64,000 bases of DNA, from positions 1 to 64,000 of the forward strand of contig CAVPBN010000018.1 of the NCBI GenBank assembly GCA_963701815.1. The letters are read 5' to 3'. Origin of the DNA: AP-15 sp963701815. GTDB lineage: Bacteria; Pseudomonadota; Alphaproteobacteria; ATCC43930; CGMCC-115725. Below the pieces are notes generated by a model, which saw nothing but the letters and a program-made list of their open reading frames with translations, was not told the origin of the DNA and did not search any database. Shown piece after piece: positions 47,792 through 56,204 of the stretch (positions within the stretch are counted from its first letter, which is position 1; each line of letters begins with the position of its first letter). The position numbers and the translations under genes were made by a program.

Positions 47792-48417
47792 CCACAATGG
47801 CCGCCATTCCTTTTCTGCCGCCGTCGGCGGCAGATGTGGTGATCGATCTCAGTCACTGGCAGGCCAACGTCGACTTCCCCGCCCTCAGGCAGGCCGGAAT
47901 CATTGCAACGATACTCAAGGCGACCGAAGGCACCGGTTCGGTCGACCCGACCTTCGCCACCCGCGCCGCAGCAGCGGCCAATGCCGGCCTGCTGGTCGGA
48001 GCCTATCATTTTCTCGACTCTTCCGATCCCGTTGCACAGGCCGATCACTTCCTCGAATGCGCGGGTCGCCTGCGCATGTTGGCTGTCGACCTCGAATCGG
48101 TGCCCCCCAGTTGCACTGCCGTCGCGAACGCAGCAATCGCGGTGAACAGGATATTGGATAGCACCGGCTCTCTCCCGACCGTCTACACCGGACGGTACCA
48201 AATCCCGACTGCCGATCAGGTTCTGTCGCAGTGTCCGCTCTGGCTTGCCGAGTACGGATCGCTGCCGGTCTGCCCGCCAGGCTGGAGCCAATGGAAGCTG
48301 TGGCAATATACCGATGCCGGCAGCATTCCCGGCGTCTCGGGCGCCGTCGACCGCAGCCGCTTCGCCGGCTCGATCGACGAGTTGCGCGGATGGTGGGGCA
48401 CCGCCTCCGACACCTGA
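47788..48417 (+). CDS. GH25 lysozyme (phage endolysin)
   Basis: This 209-residue N-acetylmuramidase of glycosyl hydrolase family 25 cleaves peptidoglycan glycan strands at lysis. The catalytic Asp lies in VVIDLSHWQ, then ATILKATEGTGSVDPTFATR, GLLVGAYHFLDSSDPVAQAD, the catalytic acidic pair in LAVDLES, PLWLAEYGSLPVCPPGW, and KLWQYTDAGSIPGVSGAVDR. It has no signal peptide, so a holin is needed for release. It is ATGA-coupled to the upstream membrane protein. Confidence 0.9.
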   Translation: MTTMAAIPFLPPSAADVVIDLSHWQANVDFPALRQAGIIATILKATEGTGSVDPTFATRAAAAANAGLLVGAYHFLDSSDPVAQADHFLECAGRLRMLAVDLESVPPSCTAVANAAIAVNRILDSTGSLPTVYTGRYQIPTADQVLSQCPLWLAEYGSLPVCPPGWSQWKLWQYTDAGSIPGVSGAVDRSRFAGSIDELRGWWGTASDT

Positions 48418-48492
48418 CAGCGAGCCGCCTGGGTGCGGCGCGCCGAGCGTCGGTCGCCCTCATTAAAATTGCTTCGCCACAAGGAGATCACA

Positions 48493-48672
48493 ATGAACAT
48501 CCTTGCCTATCTGCTGGCGCGACTTAAGGAACCGTCAACCTATGCCGGCGTCGGCGGCCTGCTCGCAGCCGCCGGTATCCACATCAATGCCCCAATACTG
48601 CAGGCCGCTATCCAAGCCCTGGTATCGATTGCCGGCCTCCTCGCCATGCTGGTCCCGGAAAAAAGCGCCTGA
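48493..48672 (+). CDS. small phage holin-like protein
   Basis: This 59-residue protein after AAGGAG has two hydrophobic segments: STYAGVGGLLAAAGIHINAP and LVSIAGLLAMLVPEKSA. This pattern is common in small phage membrane proteins encoded after the lysin. It is the last gene that I assign to the phage element. Confidence 0.55.
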   Translation: MNILAYLLARLKEPSTYAGVGGLLAAAGIHINAPILQAAIQALVSIAGLLAMLVPEKSA

Positions 48673-48815
48673 TACGACCGAACCGGACCGCCAAATATCG
48701 AAAGATTGCGTACCGCGCCGATCCGGTGCAAAAGGCCGGTAATGCCCTCGCGGGGTGCGGCGATCCCGGCGGATCGACATCCCAGGGCGAGGGCGCTATC
48801 GAGGAGCAGCGGGTG

Positions 48816-49451
48816 ATGCCCGACGATCACGGCGATCATCAGGGCCATGGGCACGGCTCGGAATTGTCCGAGATGGATGCGAGGGTCCGTGCACTCGAGA
48901 CCATCCTGACCGAGAAGGGCTATGTCGATCCGGCGGCACTGGATCGAATCGTCGAAGCCTTCGAGACGCGGATCGGCCCGCGCAACGGGGCCCAGATCGT
49001 CGCCCGCGCCTGGTCCGACCCCGAATTCAAGCACCGGCTGCTGGCTGATGCGACCGCGGCCGCCAATTCGCTCGGGCATGTCGATCGCGTCGGCAGCCAT
49101 CTGATTGCAGTCGAAAACACGCCCGATACCCACAACCTGGTCGTCTGTACCTTGTGCTCGTGCTATCCGTGGGAGGTGCTGGGGCTGCCGCCGATCTGGT
49201 ACAAATCCGCCCCCTATCGCTCGCGCGCGGTTATCGACCCGCGCGGCGTGCTCGCCGAGTTCGGCGTGAGCCTACCGACCGAGACCGAGATCCGTATCTG
49301 GGATTCGACCGCCGAGACGCGGTTCATCGTCATACCGATGCGTCCCGACGGCACCGAGGGATGGGCCGAAGCGCAGCTCGCCGATCTCGTGACTCGCGAC
49401 AGCATGATCGGCACCGGCTTGGCAAAACATCCGGGAAAAGCAGACGGATGA
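48816..49451 (+). CDS. nthA: nitrile hydratase alpha subunit, cobalt type
   Basis: This 211-residue protein hydrates nitriles to amides as an alpha/beta heterodimer. The metal-binding claw is CTLCSC (Cys111, Cys114, Ser115, Cys116) in VVCTLCSCYPWEVLGLPP. Thr in the second position is the hallmark of cobalt enzymes; iron enzymes have Ser. The N-terminus is His-rich (HGDHQGHGHG). ATG at 48816 follows GAGGAG. It is ATGA-coupled to the beta subunit. The stretch between it and the last phage gene is only 143 bases. Confidence 0.93.
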   Translation: MPDDHGDHQGHGHGSELSEMDARVRALETILTEKGYVDPAALDRIVEAFETRIGPRNGAQIVARAWSDPEFKHRLLADATAAANSLGHVDRVGSHLIAVENTPDTHNLVVCTLCSCYPWEVLGLPPIWYKSAPYRSRAVIDPRGVLAEFGVSLPTETEIRIWDSTAETRFIVIPMRPDGTEGWAEAQLADLVTRDSMIGTGLAKHPGKADG

Positions 49452-50107
49452 CCAATTCGCTGCATGACATGGGGGGCATGCACGGCTTCGGCCGGATCGA
49501 GGCCGAGCCCAAAGAGCCGCCGTTTCATCAATCATGGGAAGGCCGCGTGCTGGCGATCCAGCGCGCGATGGGCTTTACCCGTTTGTGGACGATCGATGCC
49601 GGGCGCGCCTCGATGGAAACCTTGCCGCCGCTCGACTATCTCGGCTCGTCCTATTATCGGCGCTGGTTTCTCGGTCTGGAGCACCGGCTGCTGCAACGCG
49701 GTCTTGTCGACGCGGACGAGATCGCGGCAGGCCATGCGCTGCGGCCGGGCCCGCAATTGCCGCGCGTTCTGAGCCCGGCCGCAGTAAGGACGACTCTGAG
49801 CCGCGGTGATTTCTCCCGCCCGACCAATGCGCCCGCCCGGTTCAAGGAAGGCGATCGGGTGCGGACGAAAAATCTGAACCCTACGACCCATACGCGCCTG
49901 CCGCGCTACGCGCGCGGTAAGATCGGTACGATCGAGGCGATCCGCGGCTGCCATGTCTTTCCCGACACGGCTGCGCTGGACGCCGGTGAAAACCCGCAAT
50001 GGCTGTACACGGTCGTCTTTTCGGCCGCCGAATTGTGGGGCGAGGAGGCCGACCCCGCCGTCAAGGTGTCGATCGAAGCATTCGAGCCGTACCTGTTGCC
50101 GGCGTGA
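49448..50107 (+). CDS. nthB: nitrile hydratase beta subunit
   Basis: This 219-residue protein starts MTNSLHDMGGMHGFGRIEAE, the conserved NHase beta opening. It has WEGRVLAIQRAMGF, SYYRRWFLGLEHRLLQRGLV, a C-terminal SH3-like domain (ARFKEGDRVRTKNLNPTTHT, RLPRYARGKIGTIEAIRGCH), and WLYTVVFSAAELWGEEADP. It shapes the active site with the alpha subunit. It overlaps the alpha stop by 4 bases and the activator start by 4 bases, giving an alpha-beta-activator order. Confidence 0.93.
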   Translation: MTNSLHDMGGMHGFGRIEAEPKEPPFHQSWEGRVLAIQRAMGFTRLWTIDAGRASMETLPPLDYLGSSYYRRWFLGLEHRLLQRGLVDADEIAAGHALRPGPQLPRVLSPAAVRTTLSRGDFSRPTNAPARFKEGDRVRTKNLNPTTHTRLPRYARGKIGTIEAIRGCHVFPDTAALDAGENPQWLYTVVFSAAELWGEEADPAVKVSIEAFEPYLLPA

Positions 50108-50514
50108 CTCCGGTCGACCCGATCGCCGGCACTGTCCCCGGCTTCGCCGGAGACCGCGACGGTCCGGTCTTCCGGGCGCCATGGGAGGCCCATGCCTTTG
50201 CCATGGCCCTCGCACTGCACCAACGCGGCTTGTTCTCTTGGCCCGAATGGGCCGCGACACTTGCCGACGAGATCAGGCGTGCGCAGGGCCGCGGCGACCC
50301 TGACACCGGGCATACTTATTACCGGCATTGGCTCGCCGCTCTCGAACGCATCGTCATCGCAAAAGGGGCGGCCGATCCCCCGGCTCTCGCCCGCAACCTC
50401 GCCGCATGGCATCATGCCGCTCGGCGCACCCCTCACGGCCGCCCGATCGAACTCGCCGCAGAGGACTTCGATCGGCGGCGAGCGGACGACGCCATTCGGC
50501 CGCCGCGGCGCTGA
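50104..50514 (+). CDS. nitrile hydratase accessory/activator protein (P14K-like)
   Basis: This 136-residue protein starts at GTG 50104 overlapping the beta stop. It has PGFAGDRDGPVFRAPWEAHA, MALALHQRGLFSWPEWAATL, HTYYRHWLAALERIVIAKG, and LARNLAAWHHAARRTPHGRP, the pattern of NHase accessory proteins that help insert cobalt by self-subunit swapping. Its presence supports a cobalt enzyme. No amidase gene is adjacent, so amides may be processed elsewhere. Confidence 0.88.
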   Translation: MTPVDPIAGTVPGFAGDRDGPVFRAPWEAHAFAMALALHQRGLFSWPEWAATLADEIRRAQGRGDPDTGHTYYRHWLAALERIVIAKGAADPPALARNLAAWHHAARRTPHGRPIELAAEDFDRRRADDAIRPPRR

Positions 50515-50638
50515 ACTACCGAGCCGGGTGCGACGGGAAACGACGTCCGCGATCGGCGAAGGTACTCTTGGGCATATTCGCCACTGTCGCAGCCGTATCA
50601 ACCGGATCCGGAGAGCAGCATAATAGTCGGCACACTCG

Positions 50639-51322
50639 ATGAACGACCTCGAACCCCATCTGATCGTCGTCGACGACGACGCGCGCCTGCGAGAATTGCT
50701 GCGCCGATACCTGTCGGATAACGGGTTCCGGGTGACAACGGCTGCCGATGCGGTTGAGGCACGGGCGAAATTGGCGCATTTCGCCTTCGATCTGGCCGTG
50801 CTCGACGTAATGATGCCGGGCGAAACCGGTCTCGAACTTGCGCAGGCGTGGCGGCGCGAAGACCGGGTGCCAATTCTGCTGCTGACCGCGATGGCCGAGC
50901 CGGAGGACCGGATCAACGGACTGGAACACGGCGCCGACGATTATCTGGCGAAACCATTTGAGCCGCGCGAACTGGTGTTGCGCATCCGGAACATCCTCCA
51001 GCGCCGACCAGCAGGGAATCCGGAACGCCATGAGGTTCGTTTCGGCGGTTGCCGGTTCGACCTGGTGCGAGGCGAACTGTTTCGCGGCGGCGATATCGTT
51101 CATCTGACGGCCGCCGAGGGGGCGCTGCTCGCGGTGTTGGCGCAAAAGGTCGGCCAGGCCGTCACCCGCGAGGAGTTGTCGCTTTCCGCACAATTCAGCG
51201 GCAATGTCAGAAACGTCGATGTTCAGATGACGCGCCTGCGCCGCAAGATCGAGCTCGACCCGCGCTTTCCGCGCTATCTCCAAACCGTCCGCGGCACCGG
51301 TTATGCTCTGAAGCCGGATTGA
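50639..51322 (+). CDS. OmpR-family response regulator
   Basis: This 227-residue regulator has an N-terminal receiver domain with acidic pocket VVDDD, phosphoacceptor Asp in LAVLDVMMPG, Thr in LLLTAM and Lys in LAKPFEP. A winged-helix DNA-binding domain follows (FGGCRFDLVRGELFRGGDIV, VQMTRLRRKIELDPRFPRYL, TVRGTGYAL). Its stop lies 9 bases before the sensor kinase gene, forming an operon. It is close to the OmpR/EnvZ-like pairs of alphaproteobacteria that respond to envelope or osmotic state. Confidence 0.92.
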   Translation: MNDLEPHLIVVDDDARLRELLRRYLSDNGFRVTTAADAVEARAKLAHFAFDLAVLDVMMPGETGLELAQAWRREDRVPILLLTAMAEPEDRINGLEHGADDYLAKPFEPRELVLRIRNILQRRPAGNPERHEVRFGGCRFDLVRGELFRGGDIVHLTAAEGALLAVLAQKVGQAVTREELSLSAQFSGNVRNVDVQMTRLRRKIELDPRFPRYLQTVRGTGYALKPD

Positions 51323-51331
51323 AGCGGCCGG

Positions 51332-52816
51332 ATGACGACATCACCGATCTCCTCTTCATTCGGCGCGGAGCCGCCCGAGCTGGCCGAACACTTTGCAAGG
51401 TCTGTAGAAGAAGTCGCCGGCCCTGGCGAAACCGACGGCGACCCGGCCGGGACCATCGCCGGGGATCTCGAGCCGGGGCCGTGGGTCGGACGCGACATCA
51501 ACCCGCGAGGGTGGGTCAAGCGGATCTTGCCGCGGACGATGTTCGGCCGATCGCTGCTGATCGTCGTCGTGCCGCTGATCCTGCTGCAGGCGATCGCCGC
51601 CTGGATTTTTTACGATCGCCACTGGGCAGCGGTATCGTGGCGCCTGGCGACCGGGGTGGCCGGCGATATCGGTCTGACGATCGAGGCGATGAAGTTTGTC
51701 GGCTCGCCGACGATGACCGCCCGATTGCTCGATCGCGCCTCAACGTCGACCGACATGCATTTCGCCTTGAGGCGCGGCGCGCGGCTGCCCCCGCCATTTC
51801 CGTCAGGCGGCGCGTTGGCCGAAGAGCAGCTGACCCAGGCCATGCGGGGCCGGGTCGACCTCCCGTACCGGATCGAAACGGTCCGCGAGCCGCCCGGCCT
51901 CCGGGTCGAGGTGCAGTTGCCGCAGGGCGTGTTGCGGATCGCGGTGCGTCGCGACCGGCTGTACAGCCCGACGACGTATATATTCGTCATGTGGATGGTC
52001 GGATCGTCGCTGGTGCTGCTGGCGGTGGCCACGGTCTTTCTCCGCAACCAGGTCAAGTCGCTGCGCCGACTGGCGGCGGCGGCGGACAGTTTCGGCAAGG
52101 GCCACACTGCCGCCTCGTTCAAGATCGAGGGAGCGGCCGAGATTCGCCAAGCCGCAATCGCCTTCATGACGATGCGCGACCGCATACGCCGTCAGATTCG
52201 GCAGCGCACTCAGATGCTGGCCGGGGTGTCGCACGATCTCCGCACGCCGCTGACGCGAATGAAGCTTGCTTTGGAGCTGCTCGGTGACGACCCGGCTGTC
52301 GACGAACTTAAATCGGACGTCGCCGAGATGGAGCACATGGTCAACGGCTATCTCGATTTTGTCCGCGGCGAGGGAACCGAGGCGCCGGTCGAGACGGACC
52401 TCGCATTATTGCTGGACGATGTCGCCGCATCGGTGCGGCGCGACGGCACGCCGCTTTCCCTGGTCGTCCCGGCCGAATATCTGATTTCGGTCAGGCCGAA
52501 CGCGCTCAAGCGCTGCCTCGGCAACCTGATCGCCAATGCCCGGCGCTACGGCGACCATGTCTGGCTGACCGCTGTCGCCGGGGCCGAGGGGGTCGACATA
52601 CTGGTCGACGATGACGGACCGGGGATACCGCCGGCCTACCGGGACCGTGTCTTCCGTGCGTTCGCCCGTCTCGATCCGGCGCGCAGCCCGTCGAAGGGCG
52701 GCGTCGGCCTCGGTCTGACGATCGCTCGCGACGTGGCGCGCGGCCACGGCGGCGATGTCAGCCTCGAAACATCGCCGCAGGGCGGCCTGCGCGCCCGCGT
52801 CCATCTGCCGCGCTGA
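51332..52816 (+). CDS. EnvZ-like sensor histidine kinase
   Basis: This 494-residue inner-membrane kinase has a cytoplasmic N-terminal tail of about 70 residues, a TM1 (SLLIVVVPLILLQAIAAWIF), a periplasmic segment of about 115 residues, and TM2 (YIFVMWMVGSSLVLLAVATV). HAMP follows, then the H-box SHDLRTPLTRMKLALELL near residue 300 and an HATPase with NLIANARRYGDH, DDDGPGIP and GGVGLGLTIARDVARGHGG. It phosphorylates the upstream OmpR-type regulator. The signal is unknown. Proximity to the nitrile hydratase operon is suggestive only. Confidence 0.92.
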   Translation: MTTSPISSSFGAEPPELAEHFARSVEEVAGPGETDGDPAGTIAGDLEPGPWVGRDINPRGWVKRILPRTMFGRSLLIVVVPLILLQAIAAWIFYDRHWAAVSWRLATGVAGDIGLTIEAMKFVGSPTMTARLLDRASTSTDMHFALRRGARLPPPFPSGGALAEEQLTQAMRGRVDLPYRIETVREPPGLRVEVQLPQGVLRIAVRRDRLYSPTTYIFVMWMVGSSLVLLAVATVFLRNQVKSLRRLAAAADSFGKGHTAASFKIEGAAEIRQAAIAFMTMRDRIRRQIRQRTQMLAGVSHDLRTPLTRMKLALELLGDDPAVDELKSDVAEMEHMVNGYLDFVRGEGTEAPVETDLALLLDDVAASVRRDGTPLSLVVPAEYLISVRPNALKRCLGNLIANARRYGDHVWLTAVAGAEGVDILVDDDGPGIPPAYRDRVFRAFARLDPARSPSKGGVGLGLTIARDVARGHGGDVSLETSPQGGLRARVHLPR

Positions 52817-52933
52817 TCGTCATACCGACAATCGTTCGCGGATTGGTTTGTCCGCAGGGTTGCGCTTCGTTCGTTCCCGCACGTGCGGGAGCGCTGCGCG
52901 CACATGCTCGCCTTGGGCGCTCTGTCGGCAGGA

Positions 52934-53368
52934 TCAGTGCGCGACCTGGTGCTTGGCAAGCTCGCGCAGTTCGTCGAGTCCCTCGCAAGCGCGCTTGTGC
53001 AGAATATCGGCTGCCTCACTGCCGGCCTTGGCCGCCAGCTGGGTGATCTCGCGGCCGTGGCTGATGCTCTTTTCGAGCATATGCTTTGCATATTCGGTGT
53101 TCTTGGCAATACGATCGTCTGTCGAGACCGGCTGGACGAAGTCACGCATCAGCGCCGACACCTCCTCCAATGTCTGGCGGGCGATCTCGATCTGGCGGCG
53201 GGCAACTGCCTGGACACCTTCGACGGCAAGCTGATTGGCTTGGCTCAGCGCTTCGATGTTCCGCCGTTGAACGGCCATCAGCGCTTCTACGTCAAACGGA
53301 CGAAAGCGGAAATCCGCCATCATCTTGGTCACGTCGAAATCAAAAAAACCGGGGCGGGCTTCGGCCAT
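52934..53368 (-). CDS. phasin family protein
   Basis: This 144-residue helical protein coats polyhydroxyalkanoate granules in the cytoplasm. It has FDVTKMMADFRFRPFDVEAL, MAVQRRNIEALSQANQLAVE, GVQAVARRQIEIARQTLEEV and ITQLAAKAGSEAADILHKRA, all in long amphipathic helices of the phasin_2 type. The start at 53368 (MAEARPGFFDFD) is chosen by family length; an in-frame ATG at 53488 is possible. No phaC or phaZ is nearby. Confidence 0.85.
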   Translation of the reverse strand: MAEARPGFFDFDVTKMMADFRFRPFDVEALMAVQRRNIEALSQANQLAVEGVQAVARRQIEIARQTLEEVSALMRDFVQPVSTDDRIAKNTEYAKHMLEKSISHGREITQLAAKAGSEAADILHKRACEGLDELRELAKHQVAH

Positions 53369-53491
53369 GGATCGGATCCCGAATTGGGGTGGGGGAAGGG
53401 GTATTGTGCGCTGCACAACGCCCAAAATATCGGCGGTCGTTGCCTGCTCGTCAAGCAGTTTTTGCATCGCAGCAAATTTTGCGAGCAAGTT

Positions 53492-54181
53492 TCAGAAGAG
53501 ATACGGCCCGGCACAAATTAAGCGAGGATCGAACTCGCTGCGCCCCGCCGGAGAATTGAGCGGCACAAGCCACCGCTCGATCCGCCGCAGGCGGGCATCT
53601 AGCGCCGCCATCGTCCGAGCTACGTCCGGTGAATCGTCGCTCTGCCAAACCCGCATCGCCGACAGATAGGCCGCAGCAGTGAGCTTGATCGCGAGCGCGC
53701 CGCGGCACCCGCCGGTTGAGATATCGGCGCCATCGAGCATCCACCGCATCGAGCGCAGCATCCGCGCCCCGGCGCCCAACGCCGTCAGCGGATCGCCGGG
53801 CAGCTCGTGCCGCAACGCCTCGATCGCAGGCTTATACGGCCGGAGTGCGTCGAATCGTCGCATCAATAGATCGAACAGACGGTCGCGCGGCCGTTCATCG
53901 GCCTCTGCCGCCGGCAAATTGGCCAGTACCGCCTCGTCGATCCGACGGAACAGCCCACCAAGAACAGCCTGTTTCGATGAAAAGCAGCGATAAACGCGCA
54001 GAATCGACAAATCGGCCTCGGTCGCAATCGCGGCGAGGGACAGCCGCCGCCATCCCTCGACCGCGATGCGGGCGACCGCGGCGTCGATGATGCGGTCAGA
54101 GTCGTTCGGCATGTCGGCGGCGCGCGGCGGCGGAGAACCGGCGGCCTGGGTCCGACCCCGTCTCGCGCCGTTCCTTGCCAT
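53492..54181 (-). CDS. TetR/AcrR-family transcriptional regulator
   Basis: This 229-residue regulator has an N-terminal helix-turn-helix: DRIIDAAVARIAVEGWRRLS, LAAIATEADLSILRVYRCFS, SKQAVLGGLFRRIDEAV. The ligand domain contains RLFDLLMRRFDALRPYKPAI and AAAYLSAMRVWQSDDSP, like the COQ9-related TetR proteins of alphaproteobacteria. ATG at 54181 follows GCAGGAG; a basic tail (ARNGARRGRTQ) precedes the HTH. It lies 25 bases downstream of proC on the same strand, so it may be cotranscribed. Confidence 0.88.
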   Translation of the reverse strand: MARNGARRGRTQAAGSPPPRAADMPNDSDRIIDAAVARIAVEGWRRLSLAAIATEADLSILRVYRCFSSKQAVLGGLFRRIDEAVLANLPAAEADERPRDRLFDLLMRRFDALRPYKPAIEALRHELPGDPLTALGAGARMLRSMRWMLDGADISTGGCRGALAIKLTAAAYLSAMRVWQSDDSPDVARTMAALDARLRRIERWLVPLNSPAGRSEFDPRLICAGPYLF

Positions 54182-54206
54182 GACCCAATCTCCTGCCGCA
54201 GACGGC

Positions 54207-55036
54207 TCAGCCGGCCAACTCGCGCGACCGGGCCGTCGCCGCCGCAACAGCATGCGCCAGGAGTTCCCTCAGACCGCCCTCGGCCATCAGAACATCGAGC
54301 GCCGCGCGCGTGGTGCCGCCGGGGCTGGTCACGTCCTCGCGCAATCGCGCCGGGCTCTGGTCGGAGATGCGGGCGAGTTCGCCGGACCCGGCCACGGTGC
54401 TGCGGGCGAGCCGCAGGGCAAGCTCGGGCGGCAGCCCTTCACGTTCGCCCGCCTGTGCCAGCGCTTCGATCAACAGAAAGACATAGGCAGGACCGCTGCC
54501 GGAAACGGCGGTTACGGCGTCGAGCAACGCCTCGTCCTCGACCCAGGCACATTCGCCGACGGCCGCAAGCAGACCGTCGCAGAGCTGCTTCTGGGCCGGG
54601 GTCACCGATGCCCCGGCGCAGGCGACCGTGATCCCGCGGCCGATCGCTGCGGGCGTATTCGGCATCGCCCGCACCAGCGCAGCATCCCCGAGACTACGGT
54701 GAATCCCGGCCATCGTCTTGCCGGCAACGATCGACAGGAACACGGTTTGCGGCGCCACCCAACGGCGGTAATCCGGCAACACCGCATCGATGACCTGCGG
54801 CTTGACGGCAAACACCACCGCATCGGGGAAAACGCATCCGGCACCGTATCGACCGTCCGTCGCCAGGAGACGCCGCTTGCGTCGGCAAGTTCCGCCGCGA
54901 GGCCTTCCGGCTCGACGACGAAAAATCGTGAAGCCGCGCCCCCGGCCAGCCAACCGCGGAGCAGCGCCGTTCCCATCTTGCCGCAACCGACGAGGACGAG
55001 CGACTTCCTGTCCGCATCGCCGTGGCTACCGTTCAT
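54207..55036 (-). CDS. proC: pyrroline-5-carboxylate reductase (frame break near 54830)
   Basis: ProC reduces 1-pyrroline-5-carboxylate to proline with NAD(P)H, the last step of proline synthesis. The N-terminal Rossmann motif LVLVGCGKMGTALLRGWLAG and VVEPEGLAAELA lie in one frame. VVFAVKPQVIDAVLP, VRAMPNTPAAIGRGITVAC, ALLDAVTAVSGSGPAYVFLL and REDVTSPGGTTRAALDVL lie in another. A missing or extra base in TTTTCCCC near 54830 joins them. The resulting length of about 276 is normal. Because the gene is otherwise perfect, a sequence error is likely. Confidence 0.88.
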
Positions 55037-55048
55037 GCCGCCCTCGCC

Positions 55049-55555
55049 TCAGGCTTCCCCGACCGGGTCGATCATCGCCGAGGCGATCGCCTGGACCGGC
55101 GTCTTGCCGCCCCAGACGACAAGCTGAAAAGCCGGATAGAAGCGCTCGCATTCCGACAGGGCGATGTCGACCAGATCTTCGACCTGTTCGGTGCTGGCGC
55201 CAAGTACGCCGCGCAACAGCACCGCATGGCGGAACGCCGGCGAGTTATCCTCCGCCGATATATCGAAATGGCCCAGCCACAATTTTTCATTCGCAAGCGC
55301 CAGCAATTCGTAGACCGCGGCACGCCGTCCTTTTGGTACTTTCATGTCGAACCCGCAGGAGAAGTGCATCGCACTGATTTCCTCCTGCCAAACGAAATAA
55401 AGGCGATAGTCGCACCAGCGGCCGGAAATCTCGACGACCAGTTCCTCATCGCTGGCTCGGTCATGCGCCCAGTCGTTGGCGATCACAATCTCTTCGACGA
55501 GATCAATCGGATTGCCGGAAAGCGGCGTCGGTTCAGACGTGGCTACAGAAGTCAT
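55049..55555 (-). CDS. YbjN domain-containing protein
   Basis: This 168-residue protein starts MTSVATSEPTPLSGNPIDLV after GAGGAGG. The YbjN/type III secretion chaperone-like fold is visible in WCDYRLYFVWQEEISAMHFS, VPKGRRAAVYELLALANEKL, WLGHFDISAEDNSPAFRHAV, and LVDIALSECERFYPAFQLVV. In alphaproteobacteria this gene commonly precedes proC in the same operon, as here (13 bases). Its molecular role is not established. Confidence 0.85.
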   Translation of the reverse strand: MTSVATSEPTPLSGNPIDLVEEIVIANDWAHDRASDEELVVEISGRWCDYRLYFVWQEEISAMHFSCGFDMKVPKGRRAAVYELLALANEKLWLGHFDISAEDNSPAFRHAVLLRGVLGASTEQVEDLVDIALSECERFYPAFQLVVWGGKTPVQAIASAMIDPVGEA

Positions 55556-55690
55556 CAAGCCCTCCTCGGGCGGCTCGACAAAACTCACTCCAGGACGCGG
55601 CGGCACCGCAAAATCGGCCGATCACCGCCGCCGGTGATCGTGATTTCCGCGGGTCGATCCTCCCTCCTTTCTCTTTCGGTTCCGCTGATA

Positions 55691-55981
55691 TCAACAGCGA
55701 CCTCGCGCCAAATCGGGAACGTCGCGGTCCGGCGGAGCGGCCAGTTTGGCTTCGAGCGCCTCCACCCGCTTGGTCAGATCCTCCTGCTCGGCCCGCGCTT
55801 TGGCAGCGACAGCCTTGACTGCCTCGAATTCGTCGCGGCTGACAAGGTCCATGCCGGCCAACACCCTCTCCAGCTGTTCGCGCAGTCGCGATTCGACTTC
55901 GCTCTTGACCCCCGAGAGGGCGCCGAGCGCGCCCGCCGCAACCCGGGCAAAATCGTCGAAAATGCGGTTCTGGCTCTGCAT
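55691..55981 (-). CDS. ubiK: UbiK-like accessory factor (BMFP family)
   Basis: This 96-residue protein has an N-terminal amphipathic helix (MQSQNRIFDDFARVAAGALG), VESRLREQLERVLAGMDLVS, and a C-terminal coiled coil (RDEFEAVKAVAAKARAEQED, LTKRVEALEAKLA). This matches UbiK/YqiC, a ubiquinone-biosynthesis accessory factor that binds lipids and fuses membranes in vitro. It lies upstream of the ybjN-proC group on the same strand, a common alphaproteobacterial arrangement. Confidence 0.85.
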   Translation of the reverse strand: MQSQNRIFDDFARVAAGALGALSGVKSEVESRLREQLERVLAGMDLVSRDEFEAVKAVAAKARAEQEDLTKRVEALEAKLAAPPDRDVPDLARGRC

Positions 55982-56204
55982 CGCCTGGGCTCCTTCGCGC
56001 GACCCCGCCCGCCGCGCCTGGCCGCACGCCTAGATATGGGCTGCGCTAGCACAGCGGACATATTCAGAAAAGCGATTTCGCTGAAGGAAAGCTTAGGGCG
56101 GCGGCAATCGTGCTCCGATCAGCGCGGCGCGGTATCGCGCGCCTGAGAATTCAGCGCAACAGACGAACCCCGGAGCGGCGGGATTCGGCGCAGCAGAATC
56201 CCTA

